A stretch of DNA of 64,000 bases, from NCBI RefSeq assembly GCF_035222375.1, contig NC_085887.1, forward strand, positions 2,951,501-3,015,500. Direction: 5' to 3'. The first letter of the stretch is position 1, and each line of letters starts with the position of its first letter. The DNA comes from Podospora pseudocomata (Eukaryota > Ascomycota > Sordariomycetes > Sordariales > Podosporaceae). The position numbers were made by a program, and so were the translations under genes. The notes below the pieces were generated by a model that was not told the origin of the DNA, did not search any database, and saw only the letters and a program-made list of their open reading frames with translations. Positions 47,954 to 63,100 of this stretch are shown here, in pieces.

Positions 47954-48931
47954 ATATAGCCAGGGGTTAACTTGCATTTGGGGCGTTATAATTTGGGATG
48001 GGATTCATGATGGCATGATGGGAGGTAAAATTGATATTTGGGATTTTGTCAACAATGTTCAAGAGTTGTTTGATCATCTGTCTATGGCTCGGAGTGACAT
48101 GAGAAAAGTTGTTGGCTATGGATGTTCGACATATGCGGACGACTTCGAATATACAATGATCTTTTCAAATAGGACATGATTTCCGCTGAAGGACAGAGAC
48201 ATCCTGAGCGTGAAGAATACACACATAAAAGCTGTATTGAACTCAGTGGTTGTTTGTTTCGTCTGATGAAGCCATCAAATCTCACATTCGCCATATGCAC
48301 CGAGAATTCAGCAATCCTCTCAGAGAAACTCCCATTCTCCTATGTAGTACTAAAACAGATCCCTACCCCAAGCCCCTTATCCCTCTCCCTATGTGCCCCG
48401 CTTCCTATCATCATGCATGTCCCATCCATGTCTTTGTTACATGTTGTTCATGACGCCCCTTTTGTAGACCTTTATTTCCCCACACGCAAAACTCAAAAAG
48501 AAATCAAAATCTCTTCCCCTCTCATCTTTCGCTGGTCTATGTATGATAATGGTGTGTGAAGAAGGTAAAATAAAAAACAACAGATCCGCCATCCCTGAAT
48601 ACTCCTGCCTTTCCACCAGAGCGAGCCAAGGAAAAGGAGCTCAAAAGAAGTTGGCGAACAAATGAAAGTAGTAAAATATGTGCTGGAAAGAAGTGGCGCA
48701 GCGCTTGCCAAAGTTCGTGGTCATCAGTAGAAGGTAGTCTTGGTCATTTGTGGTGAGAACAAAAGCCGTCAGTGTCCCATCAAGTTGTGGTGTGTGTGTC
48801 AGTTGTTCTCGAACGAGTGTGGAGCTGGACGAAGGCTCGATTAAACTCCGTATAGGGTTAACACTAAATGGGAGAATTAAAAATGTATAGGATGCCATTA
48901 ATTCCCCGTCCGGTGGGCGTCGTCGTGTCGT
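47954..48931. other. Convergent 3' intergenic region (1 kb)
   Basis: Downstream of HPPD (+) and of the transporter (-). A/T-rich; short frames only. No gene seen. Confidence 0.6.
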
Positions 48932-50376
48932 CTATAGTCTGGCGATGCCGATCTTGTTCTTGGCCTCGTTCAGGTATTCGGTGGGGTCCATGCCCGGCGC
49001 ATAGGTAGGGGCGAGACCGCCGAGGAGGACAAAGACGGTCATGACAGTGAAGAGCATGATCGAAATGCGGCGGAGGATGGGGCGGCGGTTGCCAAAGTCA
49101 GCCCATTGGCGACCAGCCTCGCCAGCATAGCCCTTGATGGCCTCGTAGCCGAGCTTGTAGTAGACCATGCCACCAAGGGCGATGCTGTAACCAAAGAACT
49201 GGAGGCCAGTAACCTGGGTGCCCCAGATGATCATGGAGGCAACAACAAGGAGCACATCTTTGAGCACACCGCAGAGAGTAAGGACGAGCGAAGAAGTCTT
49301 GCCAATCTGTGGAGAAGGGGTTAGCAGCGTACGTGGCGTTGCGTCTGAGGAGGGGCCAAGACTTACCAAGAAGACAACCGAGACATTGAGGGCGAAAGCG
49401 CACAAGCCGTTGAGGAAGAAGGTCATGAAACCAACGTCATACACCTCCTGCATGCTAAGCTTGGGGAACTCCCAGAAGAGAGCAACGACAAAGTTCATGG
49501 CAGCGCAAACTGGGGCGAAGTAGTAGAGCGACACCAAGGGGTCCATCTTGAACTCAGCCGAGCTCAGAAGGCGCTGAACCATGGTCAAGCGGAGGGCCTC
49601 GAAGGCAATGCCGAAGATCTGGTAGATGAAGCCAATCCAAACAAACTTGATCTCGCCAATCGACGCGATGACCACACCGACGACAATGACTGAGACGTTG
49701 AGGAAGACCTTCAGGTTAGGCTGAGAGACGCCGAGCGCCCAGCTGGAAAAGAGGACGAAGACAGGAGTGGTAGCCTGGGTAGCACGGTTAGCCCAACAAT
49801 GCGCACGTCTGTAGATTCCAATCGCTGCAACTCACCTTGAGCATCTGGATGAAGGCAACGCTAAGGTAGAGATATGTCAAGTTGCCGCAAATCAAGCTCA
49901 AGCTGAAGAAGAAACCAATCGGAACAATGGCGCGAAGGTAGACCCGGCCAGTCATCTTGACCGTCTTGCGGCCATCGAGGAGAGTGGTGTAGCGAGCAAG
50001 GAGCTGGGTCATGACGGTAGCGAACACCAAATGGAAGGTCGTGAGGATGACCGGGTATTCTGGCAAGTCTTAGCATGTGTTCTGCTTCCTGGTGCATTCC
50101 TGGTTGTAGGCGTCCTTACCGAACCCGAGCGTGGAGAGAATCCATTTGTTGAAGAGGATGACGGAGGAACTCAGGGAAATCCAGATGCTACGAGACAAGA
50201 CCAATTAGTTATCTGAGCATTCGCGTGGTTTTAGGAGTGTCGGCTGCTCACGTCACGTAGAAAGCCGGATGGAGTGATGGCTTGGGTGGTTGCGACTTCT
50301 CGACGTCTGGGTTGACTGTCGGGAGGGTATCTCGGACCTGCTCGCCAGAGGCGCGAACCTTCTCGTCGACGCCCAT
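48932..50376 (-). CDS. Triose-phosphate/nucleotide-sugar transporter family protein (possible UDP-galactofuranose transporter)
   Basis: Exons 50252..50376, 50120..50187, 49836..50059, 49367..49774 and 48932..49306; introns 64, 60, 61 and 60 bp; 399 aa. Start ATG 50376 (MGVDEKVRASGEQVRDTLPT). About ten membrane helices, e.g. WISLSSSVILFNKWILSTLG, PVILTTFHLVFATVMTQLLA, FFSLSLICGNLTYLYLSVAF and GKTSSLVLTLCGVLKDVLLV. The K-(A/T)-TP pattern (QMLKATTPVFVLF) and the overall order are those of the TPT/DUF250 branch of the drug/metabolite superfamily, which works in Golgi or ER membranes. Its head-to-head neighbour is UDP-galactopyranose mutase. In Aspergillus fumigatus the mutase gene glfA lies next to glfB, a Golgi UDP-galactofuranose transporter of this superfamily, so that role is a good inference but not shown by motif. 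Confidence 0.88.
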
Positions 50377-52834
50377 CTTTGCAGTCGTTGTGTTGTTAGA
50401 TCTGAATGCTCCTCGAGGGCTCGCGGATGGATATCACGTCGATGTCGAGAGAAGGGTAAAAAGCCAACGTCGAGAAATTTGAGACGAGTGTTGGCTGCGG
50501 CGCGGCAGGACGTTGTAGGTCGTGCTGCGGTGTGAACAAAACGAGTGGATGGCCAAGCCAGCTGCGACCGTATGGGAGGAAGAACTGCGACAGTGAGCTG
50601 AGGAAGGAGAAGTGCGGTGCTAGGGGTGCTAGGAGGCTTTGTTTGTCGGTACTTCTGCTTGGAGTGTGCCTGGTGATGTGTAGGGCTGGGCGAGGTTGTT
50701 GCTTGGATGCTCCTCGACTTGGACTTTTTTTTTAGGGGGGACGCCTGTGACGGGGATGGGGGCAAAGGGAGCGTCAGGTTCTCGAAAGGGGAACGCGGGT
50801 TGTGGGTAAAAGCGACAGGGGGAACCGGTGGTGGTGGTGGGCACTCGGCGGTGCTGGGATGGGTTGCGTTCTGCCAAGGGTGGCCAATCACAGCTTTATC
50901 TGGGAAATTGGCCCTGGCTGCGAACAGATTACGGATTACGCTCCCATACGTAGCCAACTGCAACCATCAAAAAGACTGGACTCGACCCTCGAGCCTCGAC
51001 CATCGTGACAGCGCAAGGGCAGTCAATTCACACAGTCACTTGTCTCTATTACTTCGTGTCTTCTTCTGCCACGGGCAGAGAGCCAGAGACACACAAAGAT
51101 GGCACCGTGGGCGGTCAAGTCCAGGGCTTACTCCTCGTCACAGTCGTGCATTGATACGGCCCGCTTCGGCCACAGCACCTACCACGGTCTTCAAGCTAGC
51201 CAACGGGTAGACAAACGCTTAAAAAACAGTGGGAACTAAGCCAAATCAGGCAATTTGCCTTGTTCCAAGACCTGCCATCATAGCAAGGGCATGAATCCTA
51301 CCAGGGGACAGGAAATGAAGTTGACGACATCACGGTCATGGATAGATCTACGCGAGAGATATAACTAAAAAAGCAGATTAAAGATCCGATACAAGTGGGT
51401 GGCCGATCACGTCAACTTCAACATCTACCAAACCTCACAAACCTGGTCAGGGGCGATAGAAACAGGATGTGTCAAATCAGCAGCCATCCGAGGGCCACAT
51501 GTTGCTCAGTACCATATCTCAAAAGCCAATGGCTGTTGAGTTTTCAATGTTTCCTATCTTTGGAGCCCGAAAATCTCTATCGATACTCCAGTTCAGCCAG
51601 CAGCCTGAGACGTAATCATTAGAAGTCGTGGAGTAGTCCTTACGAATCTGCAGCATTATTATTAGTGTAGCGATATGTAGATCGAGCAAAGTTCAGTCCA
51701 GTCTGCCCCATCGCACTGGTTCATGGTTCCCTGACTTTTTTTTCTGTTTGACGTCCGTGTCCAACAATAGAAGAGCGGCATTCTCCGGCGGGGTCCAAAG
51801 GCATGGCATGGCATCAATCGTCAAGACGGCCGCCGCAGTCTCGAGTTTTAAGTTTCTAGCCATTGACGAAATGTTTGTTGTTCCGGGAGAATCTTCTACA
51901 TCTGAATACATGGTCGTTTGCTTCAGCTCGCTGTACGAAACAGTCGATGAACTGCAGCTCGCCGGGGCCGTCACGAAACAGCACCGGAGGAAAGCCGTCG
52001 GACCTGTGGCTCGTCGGATGTCTGAATCGTACGGCCATACTAACATGGATTTTTCTGCGAGGTTGTCTTTATAGGCTGTTGAGGCAAGCTGCCTTGAAAC
52101 AAGTTCGATGGGTACAAGAGCTGGGATCCCTTTGCGGAAAGCTCTTGAAGAAGCTTATTGTCCTCCCTCTTCTTGCTGCTGCGACCCGTAACTTGGTGAG
52201 GCCGTGCTACTCGGTCTGTAACAATAGCCAGGACAAGGTTGCTCGATGTTGTTGTTTGTTTCTTGTTGGGGCCCGTTTGAAGCCGTTGAGCTAGGGATTA
52301 ACATGCGGCCACGCAGCCCATTGCTGATCATAGTCGACCGCCCCATGGAGTTGAAACGTTGAAACAGGCGCAGCTTTGGAGCTCATGTGCCGGTCCCAGC
52401 CCAGTCCGACGCAGCAGAAGAGGAGGTCATACAGGACCAGTTGGAGATGCACATGCAGCACAAGCTCTTTTGCCTCTCGGGATCTCGCATGCATGTATGC
52501 ATCTGTGACCTCTGTGCCCCTCATCATGACACTGACACTGAGGATTTTTGGAGGCGTGCTGAAGGCTGGAGTGTCTCCGTAAAGCTTGTCAACTCGAAAC
52601 TGGGCGTTCCCTGCTTGCTGCGGGCTGTTTGCTGTGAGAGGCTTCCCCACCATGTCGTCTGGAATCGCATCTCCTCATCTTAATGTCCTGGGGTGGTGCA
52701 GAGTGGGCGTTGCGGTTGGTGGTTCGGATGCGAGTCTGCGATAACCGCCTGTCCATCTGTGTTGCAGTCATTTTACTTTTTCATAATAACCAGCGTCGAA
52801 AAACAAAAATAAATAAGCGGAAAAGTACCGACAG

Positions 52835-52901
<67 letters not shown>

Positions 52902-53467
52902 CACACACACACAGGCACACAGGTACTTGTACAGAACTAAGGTACTCCGTATTGTACTCTGTAGATGGGGTGTGATGTGAGCTCGATGCGATGCGGGATG
53001 TCACGGCAGGGGTTCTTGGATATTTATTTCTTGGGGCTAGCTGCTCATTGGCGGATTGAATAATTTTAGCCCCTCCATCAGGACCCCCTTTTTTTCTGGA
53101 ACTGGAAGTCGCGGTCTGGCCTAGCAACCAGTCCAAAGCGTCCAAGCAGCACCTTGGATCAGCACCACGACACACGTGCGGTCACCGCCTTCCTTCCAGG
53201 GCCCTGGTTCATCTCCCAGAAGAGGGGGGGGTAATCTGTGTTGCTGCCCTGTTCCTGCTCTGTCCGCTCTGTCTGCCCATAACCCCCCCCCACTAAGAAC
53301 CTTCCCAATTTCCTGACCTGATCGCATTGTCTTCGTCTTGATCGTTGCTTCGAACAAGATAATAAACAGCCCGCTGCTCGCTCGTTGTTTCACCAGCAGT
53401 TTCTCCTTCTGCTTCTGCTTCTGCTTTGCCCAAGCTTCTTCCTACCTTCCAGTTGACTTTCTCCACA
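50377..53467. other. Divergent promoter region, transporter / UDP-galactopyranose mutase (3.1 kb)
   Basis: Unusually long for this window. Contains a poly(T) run at 50725-50733, a 64-bp CA microsatellite (52836-52899) and a C-rich stretch at 53281-53291. A frame of about 108 codons at 51748-52074 is open on the plus strand and largely open on the minus strand too; it has no recognisable domain. No gene is called. Confidence 0.55.
52836..52899. repeat. (CA)32 microsatellite
   Basis: Thirty-two perfect CA units, followed by GG-interrupted shorter CA blocks to about 52921. It lies ~570 bp upstream of the mutase ATG. Likely length-variable between strains. Confidence 0.97.
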
Positions 53468-55335
<1,868 letters not shown>

Positions 55336-57179
55336 GTGGTTGTGGGATATCCAGTCGGCGATAGTGAGCGCCAGCTATATTGGTAATACAAAGCATATAT
55401 GGGAATGGGAGCGGGAGTTTTGCGTGTATAGCCTGTCGAGATTTGGGCCGTAGGTGTTGGGTTGGGGCATTTACTTGGAATTTCAAGTAGGTATGCGGGA
55501 ACGGAATAAAACGATTTCCAGTGACGGTAAAGCAAGGCATAGAGAGATTTCCTGCCAGCTACACGTTATAGAGTCAAAAGATAGAACTAATACAGGCTTG
55601 ACGGCGTGAACATTTCAGGGCATCGGATCTCTCTGCTAAGGATGCTTGATTGTACTCTGATGCAGATGACATTGCATGTGTTGTGTTCAAAAAGTCAGAC
55701 ATATTGATCTTGTCCCCCGCTCACGTGAAAGGCTGAGCTGAGACGTGGGTGCTGAAGAGACACGAGGCGGCCCGGCACAAACCAGGGGGTTGGCGTGCAT
55801 TTTCGGTTAGGAATAAGAGAGTGACGTCAACGGCGCTGCAGCTACCAGACGACTTTAAACCTAACGGCAGCCGATGTCCCACGACGACTCGGGCTCTCTG
55901 GAGAGGAAAGAAAAATGGCCATGTCCTATGGGGGGTGGCGGGTGTAAGTGATATCTACATTAGAAAACCCTAGTGTAGAATATTATCACACGATGCATGG
56001 CATCTGCCCTACTATGCTTGGGCGCGCATCCGGGCCAAGGCAAAAGTTCGCGCGCCTGTTCCGGATCCGTAATTTGTTTCTGCGTTAAAAAAGCACAAGC
56101 GCAGAAAGAGGGGCAAGCGATTGAGCCACAAGCTACACGGGCACCGAACAGATGGATTTGGAGCCCGCTCGCTGGGGAAATGGGAAAACTTGGAAATCCG
56201 ACCACACAGCAAACCCACTTCGTCCTGATTACGGTTTCTGGTATTGCCCATTCCATCCCGGCCATCCCTCCATTCAACCTACCACCAGCACCTACCTATC
56301 TTATCCCACATTCCCCTATCCACACTCACTCACACAAACAACTTGCTGCTGCCCGTGGTGTGCTGCTGCTGTGTGATTTGTGTGTGGTCGCCTCGAGTAG
56401 TTTTGTTTCCTACTCGACTGTTCCAAATTTGGACCCGCCCTGCCGCCACCCACTCACTGTCGGGCCCGGGGTGCCGTTTCTCTTTCTTGGACTTGCGTTG
56501 GGGTTTACTTGGCAGATTTCCTCCTGACCGTTCCGTCCTGGCCATCGTCTGCAGCTGGCCCAATCCTGAGATCTACCTGACCGTATTTGACCATCCTGCA
56601 CCACCAGACCGATGAACCCGCACTAATTTGTGACCACCTAGGTACTCGAGCTCACCTCAGCCGGTCAATCTTTTGTGTTCCTTTTTACCTACGAGTGCCG
56701 TCTGATACCCCATACTTATAACTATACCTACCTATACCTATACCCTAGCCGGTGTAGCTGTTTACCACTCACCAGTCACCGGTTCACCGAGCTGTGATAA
56801 CTCTCTGGCCGCCTAAACTCCCGCCACAGCTTCGCGACATCTGACCACCCGCCCCCGCGCTTTTCCCAGCACTTCCCTCGCAACTTGAAATCCAGTCACA
56901 TTTCCGGCGCTGGCCGCTCGATACCGCGCACGAAGGAAACTCGAGATATCTCGTTGCTGCAACGCTGAAAAATTTGGATCGAGTTTCGTGGACTCGACTC
57001 AAGGACCCGCTTTGTCTCTGCCATTCGTTCGCCCCCGCTTGCCGACATCCGTTCCCCTCTCCAGCATCAACAGCTTCGAGGCCATGAGCTGAACGGAATA
57101 TGACGACCTTCGCGACCACCCCTGCCTGACGAGCCTGTGATCCCTGAGTCCGCGGGGCTTTGTTCGAGTTTCCGCGACT
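55336..57179. other. Intergenic region and long leader of the histidine kinase gene (1.8 kb)
   Basis: 3' flank of the mutase gene, then a promoter and probable leader for the kinase. CCTACCTATACC-type repeats occur at 56721-56750 and ACCTAGGTAC at 56636-56645. No gene recognised. Confidence 0.55.
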
Positions 57180-60100
57180 ATGGATACCGCCGCGAGGCTG
57201 CTCGACGAGCAGCTCGAGTCCCCGGCCCGCCTCTTCGAGAGGCTGCATCAGATTTCTGGCTATGTTTGGGACGACTCAAGGCCACCATTTCATTCAACCT
57301 ACGATAATTGGCACATATATGGGACGAGATTTGTTTCGCCGTTTTCCAGCGGGGGGGCTGTTCCGACATCACCGGCGCCTCACAACAGTCCAGCAAGCCA
57401 GCCGGGCGTTGCCGGTTTCACCCTACCTCCCGCGCATCGACCGTCCTCCCGCGACCACCGCCCATCGACATCGTCTCAGCTTAGCGAAGTCGGCAGCGAA
57501 CGTTCCGCCACCTCTCCCCCAGTAATCCTGCCCACTGGGTCCGATGTCCCGGTGATAGAAGAGCCGGTAGTGGCTCGGGTGTCATATCACGTACTACGAG
57601 AGGAGAGGACTTTTCATATTTTTAAAAGCTTGATCGCACACACCGATTCGAGTGCCGAACGCGAACGGATAGTAAAACCGCTCGATATAATTCGACTTCC
57701 AGCTTTACCAGGAGATAGAGGGGCCGTCATTGTCACAGTCTATGAGGATCCCGGGCCCAACTACCTGTGGGATGTCTTGGATTTGGGACCTGCTTTTTAT
57801 TATGCGAAGAAGCATGGAGATGGGTGGGAGCCTTCCCGTCCTGGGCACACTGGGCACAAACTAGCCCCTCCCATCAGCTTACAGCACTTTTTGGACTTTG
57901 CCATTGGGTCGGCGCAAAGTCTGGAAATGATCCATCATGGGCAAGGCACGATCCACGGCGAAATACGTGGCGACACATTCCACTATAATGTCGAAACAAA
58001 TAAGGTGAAGCTGGTGTGCCTTGGCTCAGGGTTGAGATCATTTGAGCATGGACTCACCAGCACCGGTTGGTCGGCCTTATCAAGAGAACTAGGCGCAAAG
58101 CACAAGCTGCAATACATCAGTCCCGAGCAAACCGGACGGATGCCGGCCGAACCGGATACCCGGACAGACATATACTCGTTAGGTGCTCTGTTCTGGAGCC
58201 TTCTTACCCAACATCCCGTATTTCACGGAGAATCCCCCCTCGACGTTGTACAAGGCGTGCTCAGTCGCAGGATACCCAGCATTTCAACATTCCGAATAGA
58301 TGTCCCCGAGGTGATTGGGCGTATCATCCAGAAGTGCACCGCAAAAAATGTTAATGACAGGTACTATTCCGCCAGCGGTCTTCGGCATGACCTGACCTGG
58401 GTGAAGAAGTTGCTTGGGGTGGGAGATTTACAAGCTTTGAAGGACATGAAAATTGGCACCAACGACGTCTCGTCCTTTTTTAGACTGCCATCATCGATGA
58501 TTGGACGGGAGCGGGAACGGGCCGAGCTCCTCAAAGTAATCGATAGAGTGGCCAAGAGACACAGTCTGGCTCTGAATGGTGCTGCCGCACATCGCCAGTC
58601 TGATGGCTCAAACGTATCGACCGAGGTGGACGCTGCCGATGTTTCGAGTGATGGAGCCAGCTCTGCCGAAGGGACGAACCGCTTTGGGACCTCAGTTACA
58701 AACAAGGATCGACGGAGCAGTCTTTATCACTCTGCTGTGGGCGTCGATTCCGTGGGCGCCTACACAGAGGTCAACTCGTCTGGGGCCGTGAGACCACCCC
58801 GGCCGTGGGATCGGCAACACAGCGTGTCTCTAAAAGAATCGGTCCAGAGCGCGGAAGCAAGCACGTCAGAACCTTCTTGGCGGAGTGCCGCGGTGGCAAC
58901 CAACGGGACCGACTCTTCAGCGGCTAGCATATCCCGACCACTCGGCCCTGCAAAATATCGGAAGCAAGGCCAGTGTGAGATTGTGATGATCGAAGGTGCA
59001 GGTGGGCTCGGCAAGACCTGTCTGGTTCAGTCCGTTCTGGTGGATGCCCGCAGAATGGGCTATTGCGCAACAGCCAAGTTCGACACTGCAAGGAGGACAG
59101 CCTACGGGCCCCTCATCAAGCTGTTGTCTTCCCTTTTCCGCCAAGTCTGGGGGGAGAGGAACACAGATACCCCGTTTCATCAGGCTTTGAAGCAATCCGT
59201 CCGTCCCACATGGCCCACATTGCACAAGGTGCTAGGTCTTCCTGAGCATATGCTCCCACGTCTAGATACGCCCCTTGGGAGATCATCTTCCAGTCCTCAG
59301 CCTCCGAAATCTAACAACTTGAGGAGGCGACCTTCTTCGCCAGAATTCTCTGGCGCTTCTTCAAAACTGGGAGCTTCCTCGGCTTCTTCCTCGGCCCAAA
59401 GCACCCAAGAATTCCTTCGAGGCGGCTCAACTACCAAAGTAAACCGTCTCGCCAACATCTTCCTCGACGTTTTGCGACTATTCACACGCCACAAGTTTAT
59501 TTGTTTCTGTTTGGACGACCTTCACTATGCGGACGACGAGAGTCTGGAGCTCATCACGCAGATTGTCAATGCCAAACTGCAGATGGTGCTCATAATCACT
59601 TACCGTCCAGACGAAATGTCTCCCGAAAAGCTATATACAATAACAAATCCGCCAAAGTCCGAGGATCACCTTCGGGCTTGTTACCCCATAACCACCAAAA
59701 TCACGCTGGAGCCACTTAGCGAGGAAGAAATTCGAGAGTATGTCTCGACAACGCTCTCGTTACCTAAAGATCAGGTCGTCTCGCTAGCTCTCGTTCTCCA
59801 GTCAAAAACAGCAGGAAACCCTTTTTATATGAGGGAGATGCTCAGTGCTGGTCACCGCAAGAAGTGTATCTGGTATGACTACACTGAGGGCCGGTGGAAG
59901 TTTGACCTGGATCGGCTGTTTGAGCACTTCCGTGGGGAGCAAGACTACGACGTGCTTGATACAGCATTTATTACCCGTCGTCTGGGAGAGCTACCACAGG
60001 AATCGAGATCAATCCTGGCCTGGGCTGCTCTCATTGGGCAGACGTTTTCCCTCGATCTTATCGAAAAGTTGATGGAAGGCGAGTTCTACTATACCGACGA

Positions 60101-63100
60101 CAACCAAGACGGGAGTGATGACTGCGCCATCCTTCCGCATGGGAAGCAGGACATCTTTGCAGGGCTGGAAGCTGCCATCCAGGCGTACATCATCATCCCA
60201 GGAGACCGGGATGACCAGTTCCGCTTCGCTCACGACAGATATATCCAGGCTGCGTCTGCGCTCAGAGAGTGCAACTCGCTGAAGATGCACTTCGTCATTG
60301 CTCGCACGCTCCTCGCGCATTTCCCCAAATTCCAAGAAAACACGGCTTCCCATATTTGCGAATCAATCGAAGTCATCAAAAAGCGAATATCGGAAAGGGC
60401 ACCGTTCCGAAAGGTCTTGATGGAGCGGGCAGGAGAGGCGGTCGAGAGCGGCGCGCGACCCACAGCGGCAAAGTATTACAGCAATGCTCTAGCTCTGCTG
60501 CAGTCGGACCCATGGAATGACGATGCGCCGGATGTGTCGTATGAGGAAACACTCCAGCTACATCGTCGGGCTGCTGAGTGCTTTTTGTACATGGGCCGTC
60601 CCCCCTCGGCAAACATGCTTCTGCAGACAATGATTGAGAACGCAAGGTCACCGCTTGACAAGACTCCTGCTTGGGTGCTGCAGTCGAGAATTTTTGCTCA
60701 GAGCGGTGACTCTGCCCAGGCCTTGACGTCGTTGCGGCAGTGTTTGCGGGCGTTTGGCGTCAATGTGGACGAATGTCCCACCATGAAGAAATGCGACGAG
60801 CAGTTTGAGAAGCTGTCAGTCAAGATTCAAAATATGGACCGTCAAGACGTCATGAATCCACTAGCGTCAAGCGATCCTCCACCCGAATCTCTGGTATCCC
60901 TAGGAGCCGTGTTGGCCGAGACAACAAGTGCTGGCTGGTGGAGCGATTGCGTCGTGTTCTACCAGCTTGCCCTGTTGATGGTCGAGACTCACTTTACCAA
61001 GGGTCCCTATCCGCAGTCGGGCATGGCGTTTTTGCACATGTCCATGATTGCACTCTCTCGGTTCAACATGGTAGATTTTGCGCAATCTCTGGCGAGCATC
61101 TGTTTTGATTTATTACAAAAATCATCGGACCCATTTTCCTTGGTCCGGGGCTACATGATCTACGCCAACTTCATCGGCAACATTCAAGACCTCACCGGGG
61201 CCACTGTGGAGCAGCTGGAAGCCAACGTGCTGGCGGCAGCTCCCTTGGGAGATAGAGTCTCCGTCATTCTTAGCTTTGGGCTTCTTGCTCTGCTCAAGTT
61301 CTTTGCCAGTCAGGACTGTGCCGAACTCGAGGTTTACTGCCAGTTTGCCTGCGACGACATCCCCAGCTGGCACCTCGACACAAAGGGCGGCACGCTTCTG
61401 ATAAGTGTACGCCAGCTTTGCCGCGCTCTGCAGGGAAAAACCCGAGCATCTCAACCGCTTGAGGTTATGAACGATGATCAGCACGACGCTTCGACCTACA
61501 AGAACTGGCTGAATACGCACACCAACAATGGCGGCAGGTCGCTCCTACTCTACGAGACAATGGAAATCGTACCACTCTTCCTCTACGGGCACTACGGGCG
61601 AGCCATGGAAATTGGAAAGGCGTGCTTGGAACAGGCGGAACTTTTGTGGTCCGCTCGAAACACCAGGCTAGCCATGTTCTTTTACGGCTTGGCTCTGGCC
61701 GGCACGGTGCTCCGGGAACAGCAGGACCCTCGCGAGCCACCAAAGGGGGACCCCAAGGTTCGACGTGATGAAGCGATTCGCAAGGTGGAAGAGCTCAACC
61801 GGAAGATCAAGGATTGGAAGGCTGTTCACAATGTCAACTATCTTGCCTGGTCTAAGCTCCTTGATGCTCAGGTCTCGGAGATGCTGGGCAATCATGGGAT
61901 AGCCATTCGGCAGTACGAGGAGGCGCTCGACCACGCGTCGGAGCATGGTTTTGTGTTTGAGGAGGCACTTGGAAACTACCTGATGGCCAACATCTTCATT
62001 AGGAATGCTGCGAGACGGTCGGCCAGGTCAGCCCTTCGAGATGCTGTTAGTCTGTACCGCCAGTTTGGTGCTACGGGCATTGCGGACCTCATTGAGACTG
62101 AGCACAGTATTCTTCTACATGGGCCGGCTGGCAACCTTCGAACGTGTGATGCCGGGGTTCAGACGGACTTCTTCGGCGATACAGCGTCGGTTCAGTACCG
62201 TGGTGTTGACACTGAGGAGTCGCAGCAGTCGACGCGTGCGGCGGTGGCGGCGCTCAAGGGGGAGCGGATGATGGCGTGGAGAGGGTCCATGCAGCCAGAG
62301 GCGGGGGCCGGTCTGCCTGCGCTTGATATGATCGATTTGCATGGTATTCTCACCTCTTCGCAGGCCATCTCTTCGGTGTTGAGGGTTGATGAGCTTCTCC
62401 GGACTATGTGCTCTGTGATCTTGCAGGCTTGCAGCGGGTCTGCGACGTTTGCTGCTATTATTGTTCAGGATGAGGGCAGTGTAGATTGGTGCGTGGCTGC
62501 AAGTGGCGATTCAGAGAATGGTGCTACGGCTCATATTCCGGGTATTCCGCTCAGCGGCACCGACCTTGTGCCTGAGAACGTTATATTGTACTGCACTCGA
62601 CTGCGAGAGAAGGTCTTCCTCCAGGATTTGGTCAATGACGAGAGGTTTGGCAACGTCAGCGACCAGTGGTTACGCAAGAACCCAAACAGCAAGGCTGTCA
62701 TTGCTGTTCCTATTCGTCATGGGAATAGCAAGCCTCTGTTGGGGGTGCTCTATCTCGAAGGCCTCCCTGGATCGTTCACAGATCGCAACGTTACTGTGCT
62801 GGAGCTTCTTGTCGGACAAATTAGCATCAGCTACTCCAATGCCTTGTCCATGAAGTCTGTGGAGAGGGTCTCGGCTGAGAATATCTCCATGGTTGAGCTG
62901 CAGAAACAGGCTTTGGCGACAGCGATCGAGGCTGAGGCCAAGGCCAAGAATGCTGAAGCAGAGGCCATTCGCAATGTCAAGCTTGCTGAGGAAGCCACAA
63001 AGGCCAAGTCAATATTCCTTGCCAATGTCTCTCACGAGCTGCGCACGCCACTCAATGGTGTCATTGGCAACTCGGAACTTCTCCGTGACAGCGGCCTCAA

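Noticed and set aside
50253-50963. 236-codon minus-strand frame over the transporter leader
   Set aside because: Overlaps the transporter start in another frame, opens with a non-ATG codon and is Pro/Ser/Arg-rich; most likely leader sequence.
51748-52074. 108-codon plus-strand frame, with an opposite frame at 51693-52046
   Set aside because: No domain, no introns, both strands open; cannot be told from chance without expression data.
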